Positions 47,090 to 55,628 of a stretch of 64,000 nt of DNA are shown piece by piece. Below the pieces are notes generated by a model. That model was not told where the DNA came from. It ran no database searches and saw nothing but the letters and a program-made list of their open reading frames with translations. Source of the DNA: Belliella pelovolcani (lineage in GTDB: Bacteria > Bacteroidota > Bacteroidia > Cytophagales > Cyclobacteriaceae); assembly GCF_900156785.1 (NCBI RefSeq), contig NZ_FTOP01000011.1, positions 84,551 through 148,550 on the forward strand, written 5' to 3'. Position 1 is the first letter of the stretch, and the number at the start of each line of letters is the position of its first letter. The translations under genes and the position numbers were made by a program.

Positions 47090-47830
47090 ATGTTAAGCAA
47101 AAATACGCTTAAGTTTATTAAATCCTTGCAACATAAAAAATTCCGTAAACAGGAAAACGCATTTTTTGTGGAAGGTAGCAAAAATGTAACGGAATTATTG
47201 GATTCAGATTTCGAAATCACATATTTATTGTACACAGAGAAGTTTGAAACAGAATATAGAAATTTGTTAAGAGGTTTCAAAGGAGAGGCTTTTCTTGTGA
47301 CTCAAAAAGTACTAGAGTCAGCGGGATCTTTTCAGTCCAATGACAGTGCCTTGGCCGTGGCAAAGATTAAAGTCAATGATCCACCCCAAATATCTAAATC
47401 AGAATTGATGCTCGCTTTGGATGATGTGAGGGATCCTGGGAATTTAGGTACGATTATCAGAATTGCTGATTGGTATGGAATCAAGCATATCATTTGCTCA
47501 GAAGAATCGGCTGATATTTATAACCCAAAGGTACTTAATTCCAGTATGGGAAGTTTTACAAGAGTGAATGTGTATTATACCGATTTATATACCTATTTAC
47601 CTACTTTGAACTTACCTATATATGGAGCCTTTCTAGGGGGGAAAGATATTCATCAACAAAACCTGAAATCAACAGGTGTTATTCTGATGGGCAACGAATC
47701 CAATGGTATATCAGATAGAATAGCAGAGCTTGTTACAGAAAGGCTGACAATTCCGCGATTTGGTCATGCAGAATCTCTTAATGTGGCCATAGCTACGGCT
47801 ATCATTTGCGATAACTTCAAAAGATCATAA
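47090..47830 (+). CDS. TrmH/SpoU family RNA 2'-O-methyltransferase
   Basis: 246 residues. N-terminal SpoU substrate-binding domain (NTLKFIKSLQHKKFRKQENAFFVEGSKNVTELL) and a SPOUT knot with LDDVRDPGNLGTIIRIADWYG, MGNESNGIS and the C-terminal ESLNVAIATAII. It methylates a ribose 2'-OH in rRNA or tRNA, probably 23S rRNA. It is divergent from tamL and ends 11 bp before the SBF transporter, so the two may be an operon. Confidence 0.92.
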   Translation: MLSKNTLKFIKSLQHKKFRKQENAFFVEGSKNVTELLDSDFEITYLLYTEKFETEYRNLLRGFKGEAFLVTQKVLESAGSFQSNDSALAVAKIKVNDPPQISKSELMLALDDVRDPGNLGTIIRIADWYGIKHIICSEESADIYNPKVLNSSMGSFTRVNVYYTDLYTYLPTLNLPIYGAFLGGKDIHQQNLKSTGVILMGNESNGISDRIAELVTERLTIPRFGHAESLNVAIATAIICDNFKRS

Positions 47831-47841
47831 GTCATTCCCAT

Positions 47842-48837
47842 ATGTCCAATTTATTCGTTACGCTCAAAAAAGTTGGTCTCAATACCTTTTTCTTTCTATT
47901 GATTGGAGTGATCTTCTTAGCCAAACTGTATCCTGAGTGGGGTACTGCAGATAGCCCTATACCACTCAAGCCCATCACAGGTGTTGGCATTTCTGTCATC
48001 TTCTTTTTTTATGGAGTCAAGCTCAATCCTAGGAAACTGCTTCAAGATCTTTCTAATTGGAAGCTTCATTTGCTAGTACAGGGTACTACATTTTTGATTT
48101 TCCCTTTGCTTGTTTTGGTACTTTATGCGATTTGGGGTGATCAGAATTCTTACATATGGTTAGGGACTTTTTATTTGGCCGCTTTGCCTTCTACTGTTTC
48201 CTCTTCTGTGGTGATGGTTTCTATAGCGAAAGGCAATCTGCCAGCAGCGATTTTTAATGCCAGCATTTCGAGTATGGTTGGGATATTTATTACGCCTATT
48301 TGGATGGAGTTATTATTACCTGCTACTGCTATTGGATTTGATCTCACGGATACATTTATCAAACTCAGCCTTCAGGTTCTCTTACCTTTGATTGTTGGGC
48401 TTTTTGTGCATCAGTACCTATCTGCATGGGTTGGAAGGCATGGTAAGGCATTGAAAAACTTAGATCAGACAATCATCCTACTAATCGTTTTTACAGCATT
48501 TGCTGAATCCTTTGCTGAAAAAATGTTTGATGGAAAAACAGCAGGAGAGTTAATCACCTTGGGGGGCTTGATGTTGCTTTTCTTTTTGGTAATGATGTTG
48601 TTGATGGATTTCCTTGCCAAAAGCATGAAGTTCAATGATGCCGACAGGATTACTGTGCTTTTTTGTGGAAGTAAAAAGTCGCTTGTTCAAGGTGCTGTCA
48701 TGGGAAGAGTGATGTTCCCAGACCCAGTCATATTTGGAGTGATTTTGCTGCCTTTGATGATGTATCATGCTTTACAGTTGATATTCGGAAGTGCGATAGC
48801 ACAGCGTATAGGTGAAAAGATGAAAAATACCATTTGA
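47842..48837 (+). CDS. Bile acid:sodium symporter family (YfeH-like) transporter
   Basis: 331 residues with about ten hydrophobic helices. It resembles the bacterial YfeH group of the SBF-like superfamily: GVGISVIFFFYGVKLNPRKL, LPSTVSSSVVMVSIAKGNLPAAIFNASISS and LFCGSKKSLVQGAVM are typical. The substrate is an organic anion. It overlaps neither neighbour and is directly followed, after one base, by the phzF gene. Confidence 0.88.
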   Translation: MSNLFVTLKKVGLNTFFFLLIGVIFLAKLYPEWGTADSPIPLKPITGVGISVIFFFYGVKLNPRKLLQDLSNWKLHLLVQGTTFLIFPLLVLVLYAIWGDQNSYIWLGTFYLAALPSTVSSSVVMVSIAKGNLPAAIFNASISSMVGIFITPIWMELLLPATAIGFDLTDTFIKLSLQVLLPLIVGLFVHQYLSAWVGRHGKALKNLDQTIILLIVFTAFAESFAEKMFDGKTAGELITLGGLMLLFFLVMMLLMDFLAKSMKFNDADRITVLFCGSKKSLVQGAVMGRVMFPDPVIFGVILLPLMMYHALQLIFGSAIAQRIGEKMKNTI

Positions 48838-48838
48838 T

Positions 48839-49627
48839 ATGAAACTGAGAATATACCAAGTAGATGCATTTACAGAAGAAGTATTTAAAGGTAATCCTGC
48901 CGCTGTGGTTCCTTTGAAAAGTTGGTTGCCAGATGAACTTATGCAAAAAATAGCCGCAGAGAATAACTTATCAGAAACGGCATTTGTGGTAGCAGATGGA
49001 GATTATTATTTAATCCGCTGGTTTACTCCGACAGTGGAGGTTGATCTCTGTGGTCATGCAACTTTGGCTACAGCACATGTTTTATTTCAGCATGAAGGGT
49101 ATTCTGGCGATTTAATCAAATTCATATCTCCCCGAACTGGTGCTTTGGATGTGAGGAAAGAAGAGCTTGGAATGCTGACTTTAGATTTTCCAGTGGATGA
49201 GATAAAAAGGATTGACTTAGATTCAAGTATATTCCATGGTTTCTGGAAAGCACCAAAAGAGCTTTGGAGAGGTAAAAGTGACTATGTACTGGTCTATGAA
49301 TCAGAAGATGACATACGCGATATCCATATAGATTTTAAAGAGATAGAGAAAGTAAAAACTCGTGGATTTATTGTTACTGCACAAGGAAAAGAAGTGGATT
49401 TTGTAAGCCGTTGATTTGGACCTCAAGTAGGAGTGGAGGAAGATCCTGTCACTGGCTCTGCCCATACTACATTGACTGTCCTATGGGCAGAAAAACTGAA
49501 GAAGAATAGTTTGACTGCTATTCAAATGTCTGCAAGATCTGGAAGTTTGATTTGTAAACTTGTCGGTGATAGGGTTCACATCAGTGGGAATGCAGTGACC
49601 TATCTTCAAGGTGAGATTTTCATTTAA
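48839..49627 (+). pseudogene. PhzF family isomerase interrupted by an in-frame TGA
   Basis: Reading through one TGA at 49412-49414 gives 262 residues of the PhzF (diaminopimelate epimerase-like) family: MKLRIYQVDAFTEEVFKGNPAA, the catalytic-side NLSETAFV, DLCGHATLATA, and, after the TGA, EEDPVTGSAHTTL. The stop falls between FVSR and FGPQVG, in a block present in all family members, so two frames (48839-49414 and 49433-49627) are pieces of one gene. Nothing else is disrupted, so this is a recent mutation, a sequencing error or recoding. Family enzymes isomerise small substrates; the target is unknown. Confidence 0.88.
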
Positions 49628-49666
49628 AAAATCCCTGTCTGAGCTACTAACAGACGGGGATTTTTA
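49628..49666. terminator. Bidirectional terminator after phzF
   Basis: AAATCCC-T-GTCTG (49628-49641) pairs with CAGAC-G-GGGATTT (49651-49663) around one mismatch. A- and T-tracts flank it; it lies between convergent genes. Confidence 0.85.
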
Positions 49667-49686
49667 ATTCATTTTTTGACACTTCT

Positions 49687-50766
49687 TCAAGGAACCAGGT
49701 AAACAAATGCGTTTACATTCATTCCAGCACCTACAGAAGCAAATACCAAATGATCACCAGAATTGATATGGTGATTTTCTAATTCGCCTTTGATGATCAT
49801 GTCGTAGAGAGTTGGAACAGTCGCTACTGAGTTATTTCCAAGCTTGGAGATGGTCATGGGCATGATAGAAGAAGAATCTTCAAGCCTTTGATCATAAAGT
49901 TTGAATAGCCTCTGAATGATTGCTTCATCCATTTTTGCATTTGCTTGATGAATAAGGACTTTCTTGATCTTTTGGATTGGAACCCCTGATTTGTCTATTG
50001 TAGCTTTGACCAGTGCAGGTACTGTATTGAGTGCGTATTCATAGAGTTTTCTCCCATTCATTTTCATAAATAAGGTGTTGTCTTCAAACTCGGGATGATA
50101 AGAAATATCCATTTTTAAGAAATGGGCTTCATTCAGTGTATCAGTTCTTGTTTTATGACAAAGTATCCCAAGTGCTTTTTCACTTTCCTTTGCTTCTAGG
50201 ATTACTGCCCCAGCACCATCAGAATAGATCATACTATCTATATCGTGCGGATCAGCTATTCGTGAAAGATTCTCAGCTCCTATGACCAATACACGCTGAG
50301 CATCACCTGATTTAATAAAATAATTAGCCTGAATGATACCTTGTACCCATCCAGGACAGCCGAATGGTAAATCATAAGCTACGCAATCTGGATTTGCTAT
50401 TTGAAGCTTATGTTTGACTCTGGAGGCCAAAGTAGGCACCATGTCCGATTTGATATTATCATGGAGGATGTCCCCAAAGTTGTGAGCGACAATAATATAA
50501 TCCAATGATTCGGAATCAATCCGGGCGTTTTCAATTGCATCTTTTGCGGCAAAAAAAGCCATATCCGAAGTGTTGAGTTCTGGATTGAGGTATCTTCTTT
50601 CTTGTATATCAGTGATTTCTTGAAATTTACTCACGATATCAGGAACTGGTTTTTCTAATTTTTCTCCCTTTTCATTGATAAAATTGCGGTTATGGAAGCT
50701 TTCGTTCTTGACTATAATCTCTGGAATGTATTTTCCAGATCCAGTAATGATGCTGTAAATAGGCAT
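49687..50766 (-). CDS. 3-oxoacyl-ACP synthase III family (KAS III/FabH-like)
   Basis: 359 residues. The thiolase-fold condensing triad is visible: Cys137 in LPFGCPGWVQG, the histidine in LIHQANAKM and the asparagine in LGNNSVATVP. The N-terminal ITGSGKYIPEIIVKNESF is typical. It may start fatty acid synthesis, or belong to a FabH paralogue group that joins other acyl chains. It is divergent from the arsenosugar cluster, with 395 bp between them. Confidence 0.88.
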   Translation of the reverse strand: MPIYSIITGSGKYIPEIIVKNESFHNRNFINEKGEKLEKPVPDIVSKFQEITDIQERRYLNPELNTSDMAFFAAKDAIENARIDSESLDYIIVAHNFGDILHDNIKSDMVPTLASRVKHKLQIANPDCVAYDLPFGCPGWVQGIIQANYFIKSGDAQRVLVIGAENLSRIADPHDIDSMIYSDGAGAVILEAKESEKALGILCHKTRTDTLNEAHFLKMDISYHPEFEDNTLFMKMNGRKLYEYALNTVPALVKATIDKSGVPIQKIKKVLIHQANAKMDEAIIQRLFKLYDQRLEDSSSIMPMTISKLGNNSVATVPTLYDMIIKGELENHHINSGDHLVFASVGAGMNVNAFVYLVP

Positions 50767-51161
50767 AAAGAGTTTTTAATTGGGTGAAAATCTGGTTGGA
50801 GCCGAAATTTAAAAAATAAAAATTAAGGAAGCTCTATTTGAATCACAGCTTTATGATAATGTTAAAAATAATATTTTAATCAGAATAAAATTTTTAATAA
50901 AAATCATTTTAAGATATATTATTTTTTCATTGCAAACTTCCTAGGCAATAGAAATTAATCACTATCTTTTTTTAAGATTTCTGTGGATTCTTAGTTGTGT
51001 ATCGTAGGAGAATGACCAGATGATAGAATTTGACATAATCACATAACTGCTTATTTAGAGATAATCATTTATTAGGATATAAATTTCTATAGAATTTATA
51101 TTTCATTGAACATAAATCTATACCTTGAGCTTAATACGTATATCAACCAAAACTATCAAAC
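50767..51161. other. Divergent intergenic region between the KAS III gene and the arsenosugar cluster
   Basis: 395 bp, strongly AT-rich, with no gene. It contains the palindrome at 51077-51101. No hairpin terminator is needed, as the flanking genes diverge. Promoter elements were not identified with confidence. Confidence 0.5.
51077..51101. promoter_or_regulatory. 25-bp palindrome upstream of the arsenosugar cluster
   Basis: ATATAAAT (51077-51084), one unpaired T, the self-complementary TCTATAGA (51086-51093) and ATTTATAT (51094-51101) form an almost perfect dyad that ends 60 bp before the first cluster gene. Its form is like ArsR/SmtB-family operators. No arsR gene is seen here. Confidence 0.5.
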
Positions 51162-51494
51162 ATGAAGACATATTACAATCCTGAAGATCTTAAAAAATTT
51201 GGGAAAATTGGGGAATTTCAAAAATCCATGGCGGATAAATTCTTCGACTATTACGGAGAAGTTTTTCAAGAAGGAGCCTTGACAGCTAGAGAAAAATCTC
51301 TAATCGCATTAGCCGTCGCCCATGCGATCCAATGTCCATACTGCATAGATGCTTACACTGTCGATACCATGGAAAAGGGCTGCGATGAAGAGCAGATGAT
51401 GGAAGCGGTACATGTTGCTGCAGCTATCAGAGGTGGCGCATCACTAGTACATAGTACCCAAATGATGAATAAAGTAAAAGAGATCTCTATGTAA
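51162..51494 (+). CDS. Arsenosugar-cluster AhpD/CMD-like protein
   Basis: 110 residues of the carboxymuconolactone decarboxylase/AhpD fold. The active-site motif CPYCIDAYTVD (CxxC plus a downstream His-free D/Y pattern) and the RGGASLVHS ending fit the peroxidase-like protein annotated next to arsenosugar genes in other bacteria. It opens the cluster 60 bp after a palindromic operator-like site and lies 27 bp before arsS. The exact role is unknown. Confidence 0.87.
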   Translation: MKTYYNPEDLKKFGKIGEFQKSMADKFFDYYGEVFQEGALTAREKSLIALAVAHAIQCPYCIDAYTVDTMEKGCDEEQMMEAVHVAAAIRGGASLVHSTQMMNKVKEISM

Positions 51495-51521
51495 TCTCTT
51501 GTGAATTTTTGAAGACTAAAC

Positions 51522-52565
51522 ATGAAATCACTCAAAGCTCAACAACACCCGCTTTCTAAAATTGAATACGAATTAGAGGTCTTAGATACCCCGATCAAAG
51601 GAATTAGTTTTGCTGATAAGCTAGCCAATTCTAATCTTTTTCCTTTGAGTCCCACCCAAATTGATATCTTTCAAATCAATATGGGAAAAATGTGCAATCA
51701 GGTATGTAAGCACTGTCATGTAGACGCAGGTCCAGACCGCAAAGAAATCATGACCAGAGAAACCATGCAGCTGATTTTAGAAGTGATCAAAAAGGGTGGA
51801 ATCAAAACGGTGGATTTGACTGGTGGAGCTCCTGAGATGAATCCCGAATTTCGCTGGTTTATCGAAGAGATTAGGAAAATCAGTTCAGAAGTCCATATCA
51901 TCGTTAGGTGTAATCTGACCATTATTTTGGCAAACCCAAAGTATCATGATCTCCCTGAGTTTTATAAAAAACATCATATCGAGGTAGTTTCGTCTCTACC
52001 TTACTTTACAGCAGTCAAAACAGACTCCCAAAGAGGAGATGGAGTATTTGATAAATCAATCAAAGCATTGAAAATGCTCAATGAGGTTGGTTATGGAGCA
52101 GAGGGTACAGGACTGCAATTAAATTTGGTCTATAATCCCGCTGGGGCATTCTTACCTGCTTCCCAGGAAGGTCTGGAGCTAGAGTTCAAAAAACGTTTAA
52201 AGAACTCCTATGACATTACTTTCAATGCATTGTATACCATCACGAATTTGCCTATCAGTAGATTTTTAGAATACCTACTGAGGTCCGAAAATTATGATAG
52301 CTATATGGAAAAGCTCCTAGACGCTTACAACCCTGTAGCTGCTGCTAATGTGATGTGTAGAAATACGATATCAGTGGGTTGGGATGGATACTTATATGAT
52401 TGTGATTTCAATCAAATGCTTGAATTAAAAGTAGCTTCTCCTACAAGTCAGCACATAGCAGACTGGAATAAAAAATCTCTTTTAGAAAGAGAAATTATCG
52501 TGAAGCAACATTGTTTTGGCTGTACTGCTGGAGCAGGGTCTAGTTGTGGAGGAGCTACTGCCTAA
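51522..52565 (+). CDS. arsS: Radical SAM arsenosugar biosynthesis protein
   Basis: 347 residues. The radical SAM cluster motif is CNQVCKHC (Cx3Cx2C) in MGKMCNQVCKHCHVDAGP, and the C-terminal domain carries extra cysteines (HCFGCTAGAGSSCGG), as is known for ArsS. ArsS is thought to install the 5'-deoxyadenosyl or ribose part on methylated arsenic, producing the arsenosugar skeleton. It is followed after 3 bp by a sugar-transfer gene, and together with ArsM forms the tight core of the cluster. Confidence 0.93.
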   Translation: MKSLKAQQHPLSKIEYELEVLDTPIKGISFADKLANSNLFPLSPTQIDIFQINMGKMCNQVCKHCHVDAGPDRKEIMTRETMQLILEVIKKGGIKTVDLTGGAPEMNPEFRWFIEEIRKISSEVHIIVRCNLTIILANPKYHDLPEFYKKHHIEVVSSLPYFTAVKTDSQRGDGVFDKSIKALKMLNEVGYGAEGTGLQLNLVYNPAGAFLPASQEGLELEFKKRLKNSYDITFNALYTITNLPISRFLEYLLRSENYDSYMEKLLDAYNPVAAANVMCRNTISVGWDGYLYDCDFNQMLELKVASPTSQHIADWNKKSLLEREIIVKQHCFGCTAGAGSSCGGATA

Positions 52566-52568
52566 GTT

Positions 52569-53189
52569 ATGGAAGAAAGTAAAAAAGCACTCATTGTATT
52601 TCAAAAAAATCCAGTCCTTGGCAAAGTCAAAACCAGATTGGCAGCGACTGTAGGGGAGGCCAAAGCCTTGGAAATATATATGCTGTTGCTTCAGCATACC
52701 TATAAAGTTATCAATCAACTAGAAGCCATCGATACTTTCATTTATTTCAGCGATCAAGTTGAAAATGGTCTGGAAGAAATGTTTGTGGATCGGGTAAAAT
52801 TCAAGGTTCAGAATGGACTTGACTTAGGGTCAAGGATGAAAAATGCATTCGAAGAAATTTTTCAGCAAGGATATGATCAAGTCACCATCATAGGAACTGA
52901 TTGCCCTGAAATCACCGTTGAATTAATCAATCAGGCGTTTGAGACTTTGGATTATTCGGATACCGTTTTTGGACCTGCTAGAGATGGGGGTTATTATTTA
53001 TTGGGCATGAATCAGTTTATTCCCCATCTTTTTGAGCAGATGATTTGGAGTCACGACAGGGTTTTGATGGATTCCATCAAGAAATTAGACTTAAATAGAA
53101 ATTCATTTACACTACTTGAGATGCTGTCTGATATTGATAATGAAGCAGATTGGATCAAGTATAAAAAAACACTTTCACAAACTATATGA
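52569..53189 (+). CDS. Arsenosugar cluster glycosyltransferase (DUF2064 type)
   Basis: 206 residues resembling the TIGR04282-type glycosyltransferases: VFQKNPVLGKVKTRLAATVG at the start, GTDCPEIT (nucleotide-sugar DxD equivalent) and a late VFGPARDGGYYLLGM. It should join a sugar nucleotide to the arsenosugar precursor. It sits between arsS (3 bp upstream) and arsM, whose ATG overlaps its stop (ATGA, 4 bp). Confidence 0.85.
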   Translation: MEESKKALIVFQKNPVLGKVKTRLAATVGEAKALEIYMLLLQHTYKVINQLEAIDTFIYFSDQVENGLEEMFVDRVKFKVQNGLDLGSRMKNAFEEIFQQGYDQVTIIGTDCPEITVELINQAFETLDYSDTVFGPARDGGYYLLGMNQFIPHLFEQMIWSHDRVLMDSIKKLDLNRNSFTLLEMLSDIDNEADWIKYKKTLSQTI

Positions 53190-54157
53190 GCACCTACTTA
53201 GAAACCACAGCAAATGTATACAGAGACGCAGCCTTGAAACCTGATGTGGGTTTATGTTGCACCACTACACCCATTTGGCAATTTCCAGGATTGAAGATCC
53301 CAAAGATTATGCAAGAAATGAATTATGGCTGTGGGAGCACAGTTCATTTCAGAGATTTGGTCAATGAGCCTAACATTCTTTATGTTGGAGTTGGAGGAGG
53401 TATGGAAGTATTGCAATTCTCTTATTTTTCCAGAAAAGAAAATGGGGTCATTGGGGTGGATATTGTAGACGAAATGATCCAAGCTTGTAATGCTAATCTT
53501 GTATTGGCTGAGCAAGAAAATGATTGGTTCAAAAAGGAGTTTGTGTCACTTAGGAAAGGATCAGCGCTAGCCTTACCAATTGCCGATGAAAGTATAGATG
53601 TTGCAGCTCAAAATTGCCTTTTCAATATTTTCACTAAAGAAGATCTTGCTTTGGCATTGAAAGAGATGTACAGGGTGCTAAAGCCACATGGTCGCTTGGT
53701 GCTCAGTGATCCTGTGACTGAGCAAGCTATGCCTGATAGTCTTAGAAATGACGATCGTCTGAGAGCTTTATGTCTGAGTGGCTCACTTTCTCTTCAAGAA
53801 TATCTCAAGATGATCACAGATGCTGGATTTGGTACGGTTGAAATCAGAGCTAAAAGACCCTATAGAATATTGGCTCCTGGTCATTATGATACAGAGGAGA
53901 TGATCTTTTTGGAGAGTGTAGAGGTGTGTGCCATCAAAGATCCAATGCCAGCAGATGGACCATGTGTATTTACTGGTAAAACAGCCATTTATTTTGGATC
54001 AGAAGCGTATTTTGATGATCAAAAAGGGCATGTGTTGATGCAAAATCAACCTCTTTCTATTTGTGATAAGACAGCAGCTGCCATTAAAAACCTTGGAAGA
54101 GAGGACATTTATATTACTGAATCAACTTTCTTTTATGACGGAGGGGGTTGTTGTTAG
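53186..54157 (+). CDS. arsM: Arsenite S-adenosylmethionine methyltransferase
   Basis: 323 residues. The N-terminus carries CC in KPDVGLCCTTTP and another cysteine in NYGCGST, which with GGGCC at the very C-terminus are arsenic-binding cysteines of ArsM. The SAM domain has ILYVGVGGGMEVLQF and the acidic VIGVDIVDEMI, then CLFNIFTKEDLALAL. It methylates arsenite stepwise to methyl- and dimethyl-arsenicals. It follows a glycosyltransferase by translational overlap. The first part is longer and more cysteine-rich than in E. coli-type homologues. Confidence 0.94.
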   Translation: MSTYLETTANVYRDAALKPDVGLCCTTTPIWQFPGLKIPKIMQEMNYGCGSTVHFRDLVNEPNILYVGVGGGMEVLQFSYFSRKENGVIGVDIVDEMIQACNANLVLAEQENDWFKKEFVSLRKGSALALPIADESIDVAAQNCLFNIFTKEDLALALKEMYRVLKPHGRLVLSDPVTEQAMPDSLRNDDRLRALCLSGSLSLQEYLKMITDAGFGTVEIRAKRPYRILAPGHYDTEEMIFLESVEVCAIKDPMPADGPCVFTGKTAIYFGSEAYFDDQKGHVLMQNQPLSICDKTAAAIKNLGREDIYITESTFFYDGGGCC

Positions 54158-54325
54158 GCCAAAAATTCAGAAATTGTGGTTCAATGTTGTTTAGATTAGG
54201 TAAAGAGTTGATATAAACTTTTCCAATTTTTGATAAAAGTATCAGATATAATTTCTCAAAATTGAACTTTTGGGAAGTAATTCTCATCTAAACACTTTAG
54301 AATTATGGTTGAAAATATTTCAATA

Positions 54326-54922
54326 ATGGGTTATCTTAAAAAAAATTTAGTTGGATTAGTCATTCTCTTGAGCTTACCTAGTCTAGCTCAGGAGAAAATG
54401 GACTTCGAAATCTCCGTTGCTGGATTCTCCATCGGTGAAATGACAGCTGTCAAAACGAAGAAAGGGGATGAATCATTTTATGACTTAAAGAGTGAAGTTA
54501 GTTTTTGGTTTTTTGGTAAAGTCAATGTGGATTATTCTATCAATTCTCATTTCAAGGGTGAACAATTGATCAAAGCAAAAGCAGAAACAAAAAGTAATAA
54601 GGGAGAGTTTGCTTCTGATATTGTCTGGAAAAATGATCGATATGTAGTAGAAGCAACTAGTTATCAATACGAAAAGGATACAGTGATCAATAATCCACTT
54701 TTTTTCAGCTCTGCAAGATTGTATTTTGAAGAACCAGTAGGTCAGAAAATTTTTATGGCAGAAAATTTTGGACTTCCATCTCCGATTACCAAATACAAAG
54801 ATTATTATGAAGTCAATGTCAACGGTAATAAAAACAGATTTTACTATGAAAATGGTAAGTTTCTAAAAGCTGTCATGCAAAGTCCTATCAAAAATTATGT
54901 GATCAAAAGGAAAAGTCCCTAA
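54326..54922 (+). CDS. DUF6134-like secreted protein in the arsenosugar cluster
   Basis: 198 residues from the ATG at 54326, where the signal peptide begins (MGYLKKNLVGLVILLSLPSLAQ); an ATG at 54305 would add seven residues. The mature protein is beta-rich (KMDFEISVAGFSIGEMTAVKTKKG) and has no known catalytic motif. I recall DUF6134 as a name for this type of family, not certain. It shares a 1-bp overlap with the following glycosyltransferase and lies 147 bp after arsM. Confidence 0.72.
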   Translation: MGYLKKNLVGLVILLSLPSLAQEKMDFEISVAGFSIGEMTAVKTKKGDESFYDLKSEVSFWFFGKVNVDYSINSHFKGEQLIKAKAETKSNKGEFASDIVWKNDRYVVEATSYQYEKDTVINNPLFFSSARLYFEEPVGQKIFMAENFGLPSPITKYKDYYEVNVNGNKNRFYYENGKFLKAVMQSPIKNYVIKRKSP

Positions 54923-55614
54923 TGAAAATTTCAGTAATCATTCCAGTTTTGAATGAGGCAGAGAATCTCAAAGAGCTGTTACCGTTTATTTTTAAGTCTG
55001 GAGGGAGGGATTTGGCAGAGGTGATCGTTGTAGATGCTGGAAGCGAAGATGACACAGTACATATTGCCAGAAGCCATGGCGCAATTTTATTGCGCTCACA
55101 ACAGAAGTGTAGGGCGGCACAACTCAACCAAGGTGCTGCTGTAGCCAAAGGTGGAATTTTTTACTTTGTACATGCTGATAGTAGACCGCATCCAGATTTT
55201 GCTAGAGATGTCTCAGAATCAGTTAAAAAGGGAAATTTAGCAGGATGTTATCGATATCAATTTGATTCTTCTAGTCCTTTGTTAAAAATGAATGCTTGGT
55301 TTACAAGATTTAATGGTATATTTTCAGGAGGTGGAGATCAGACATTGTTTATCGCAAGATCAGTATTTGAGGAGTTGAATGGCTTCGATGAGTATTATAC
55401 AATCATGGAGGATTTTGAATTAGTTGGAAGAATCAAGAGAAAGTTTGGTTTTACGGTTTTACCAAAAACTATCCTTGTTTCTGCTAGAAAATACGAGACC
55501 AATTCTTGGTTGAGAGTTCAGTTAGCTAATTTGACAGTTTTCATGCTTTATTATCTCAAAATAAATCCTGATAAACTCAAATGGATCTACCGCAAAATGC
55601 TGAATTATAGATAA
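54922..55614 (+). CDS. Arsenosugar cluster glycosyltransferase family 2 (TIGR04283 type)
   Basis: 230 residues, a GT-A fold glycosyltransferase: ISVIIPVLNEAENLKELLPF at the start, VDAGSEDDT as the acidic motif, then FVHADSRPHPDF. It belongs to the TIGR04283 group found with arsenosugar genes. With the DUF2064-type enzyme it gives the cluster two sugar-transfer steps. Its ATG overlaps the previous stop by one base and it lies 14 bp before the VOC gene. Confidence 0.87.
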   Translation: MKISVIIPVLNEAENLKELLPFIFKSGGRDLAEVIVVDAGSEDDTVHIARSHGAILLRSQQKCRAAQLNQGAAVAKGGIFYFVHADSRPHPDFARDVSESVKKGNLAGCYRYQFDSSSPLLKMNAWFTRFNGIFSGGGDQTLFIARSVFEELNGFDEYYTIMEDFELVGRIKRKFGFTVLPKTILVSARKYETNSWLRVQLANLTVFMLYYLKINPDKLKWIYRKMLNYR

Positions 55615-55628
55615 TTGATTGTTTACAT

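Noticed and set aside
49412..49414. TGA in phzF as a selenocysteine codon
   Set aside because: No convincing SECIS-like hairpin follows within the next 40 bases, the family does not need a redox residue there, and Bacteroidota of this type rarely have the selenocysteine genes. Kept only as a note in the finding.
50767..51161. A small gene in the AT-rich gap before the arsenosugar cluster
   Set aside because: No frame of useful length or composition is found on either strand. Only the palindrome stands out.
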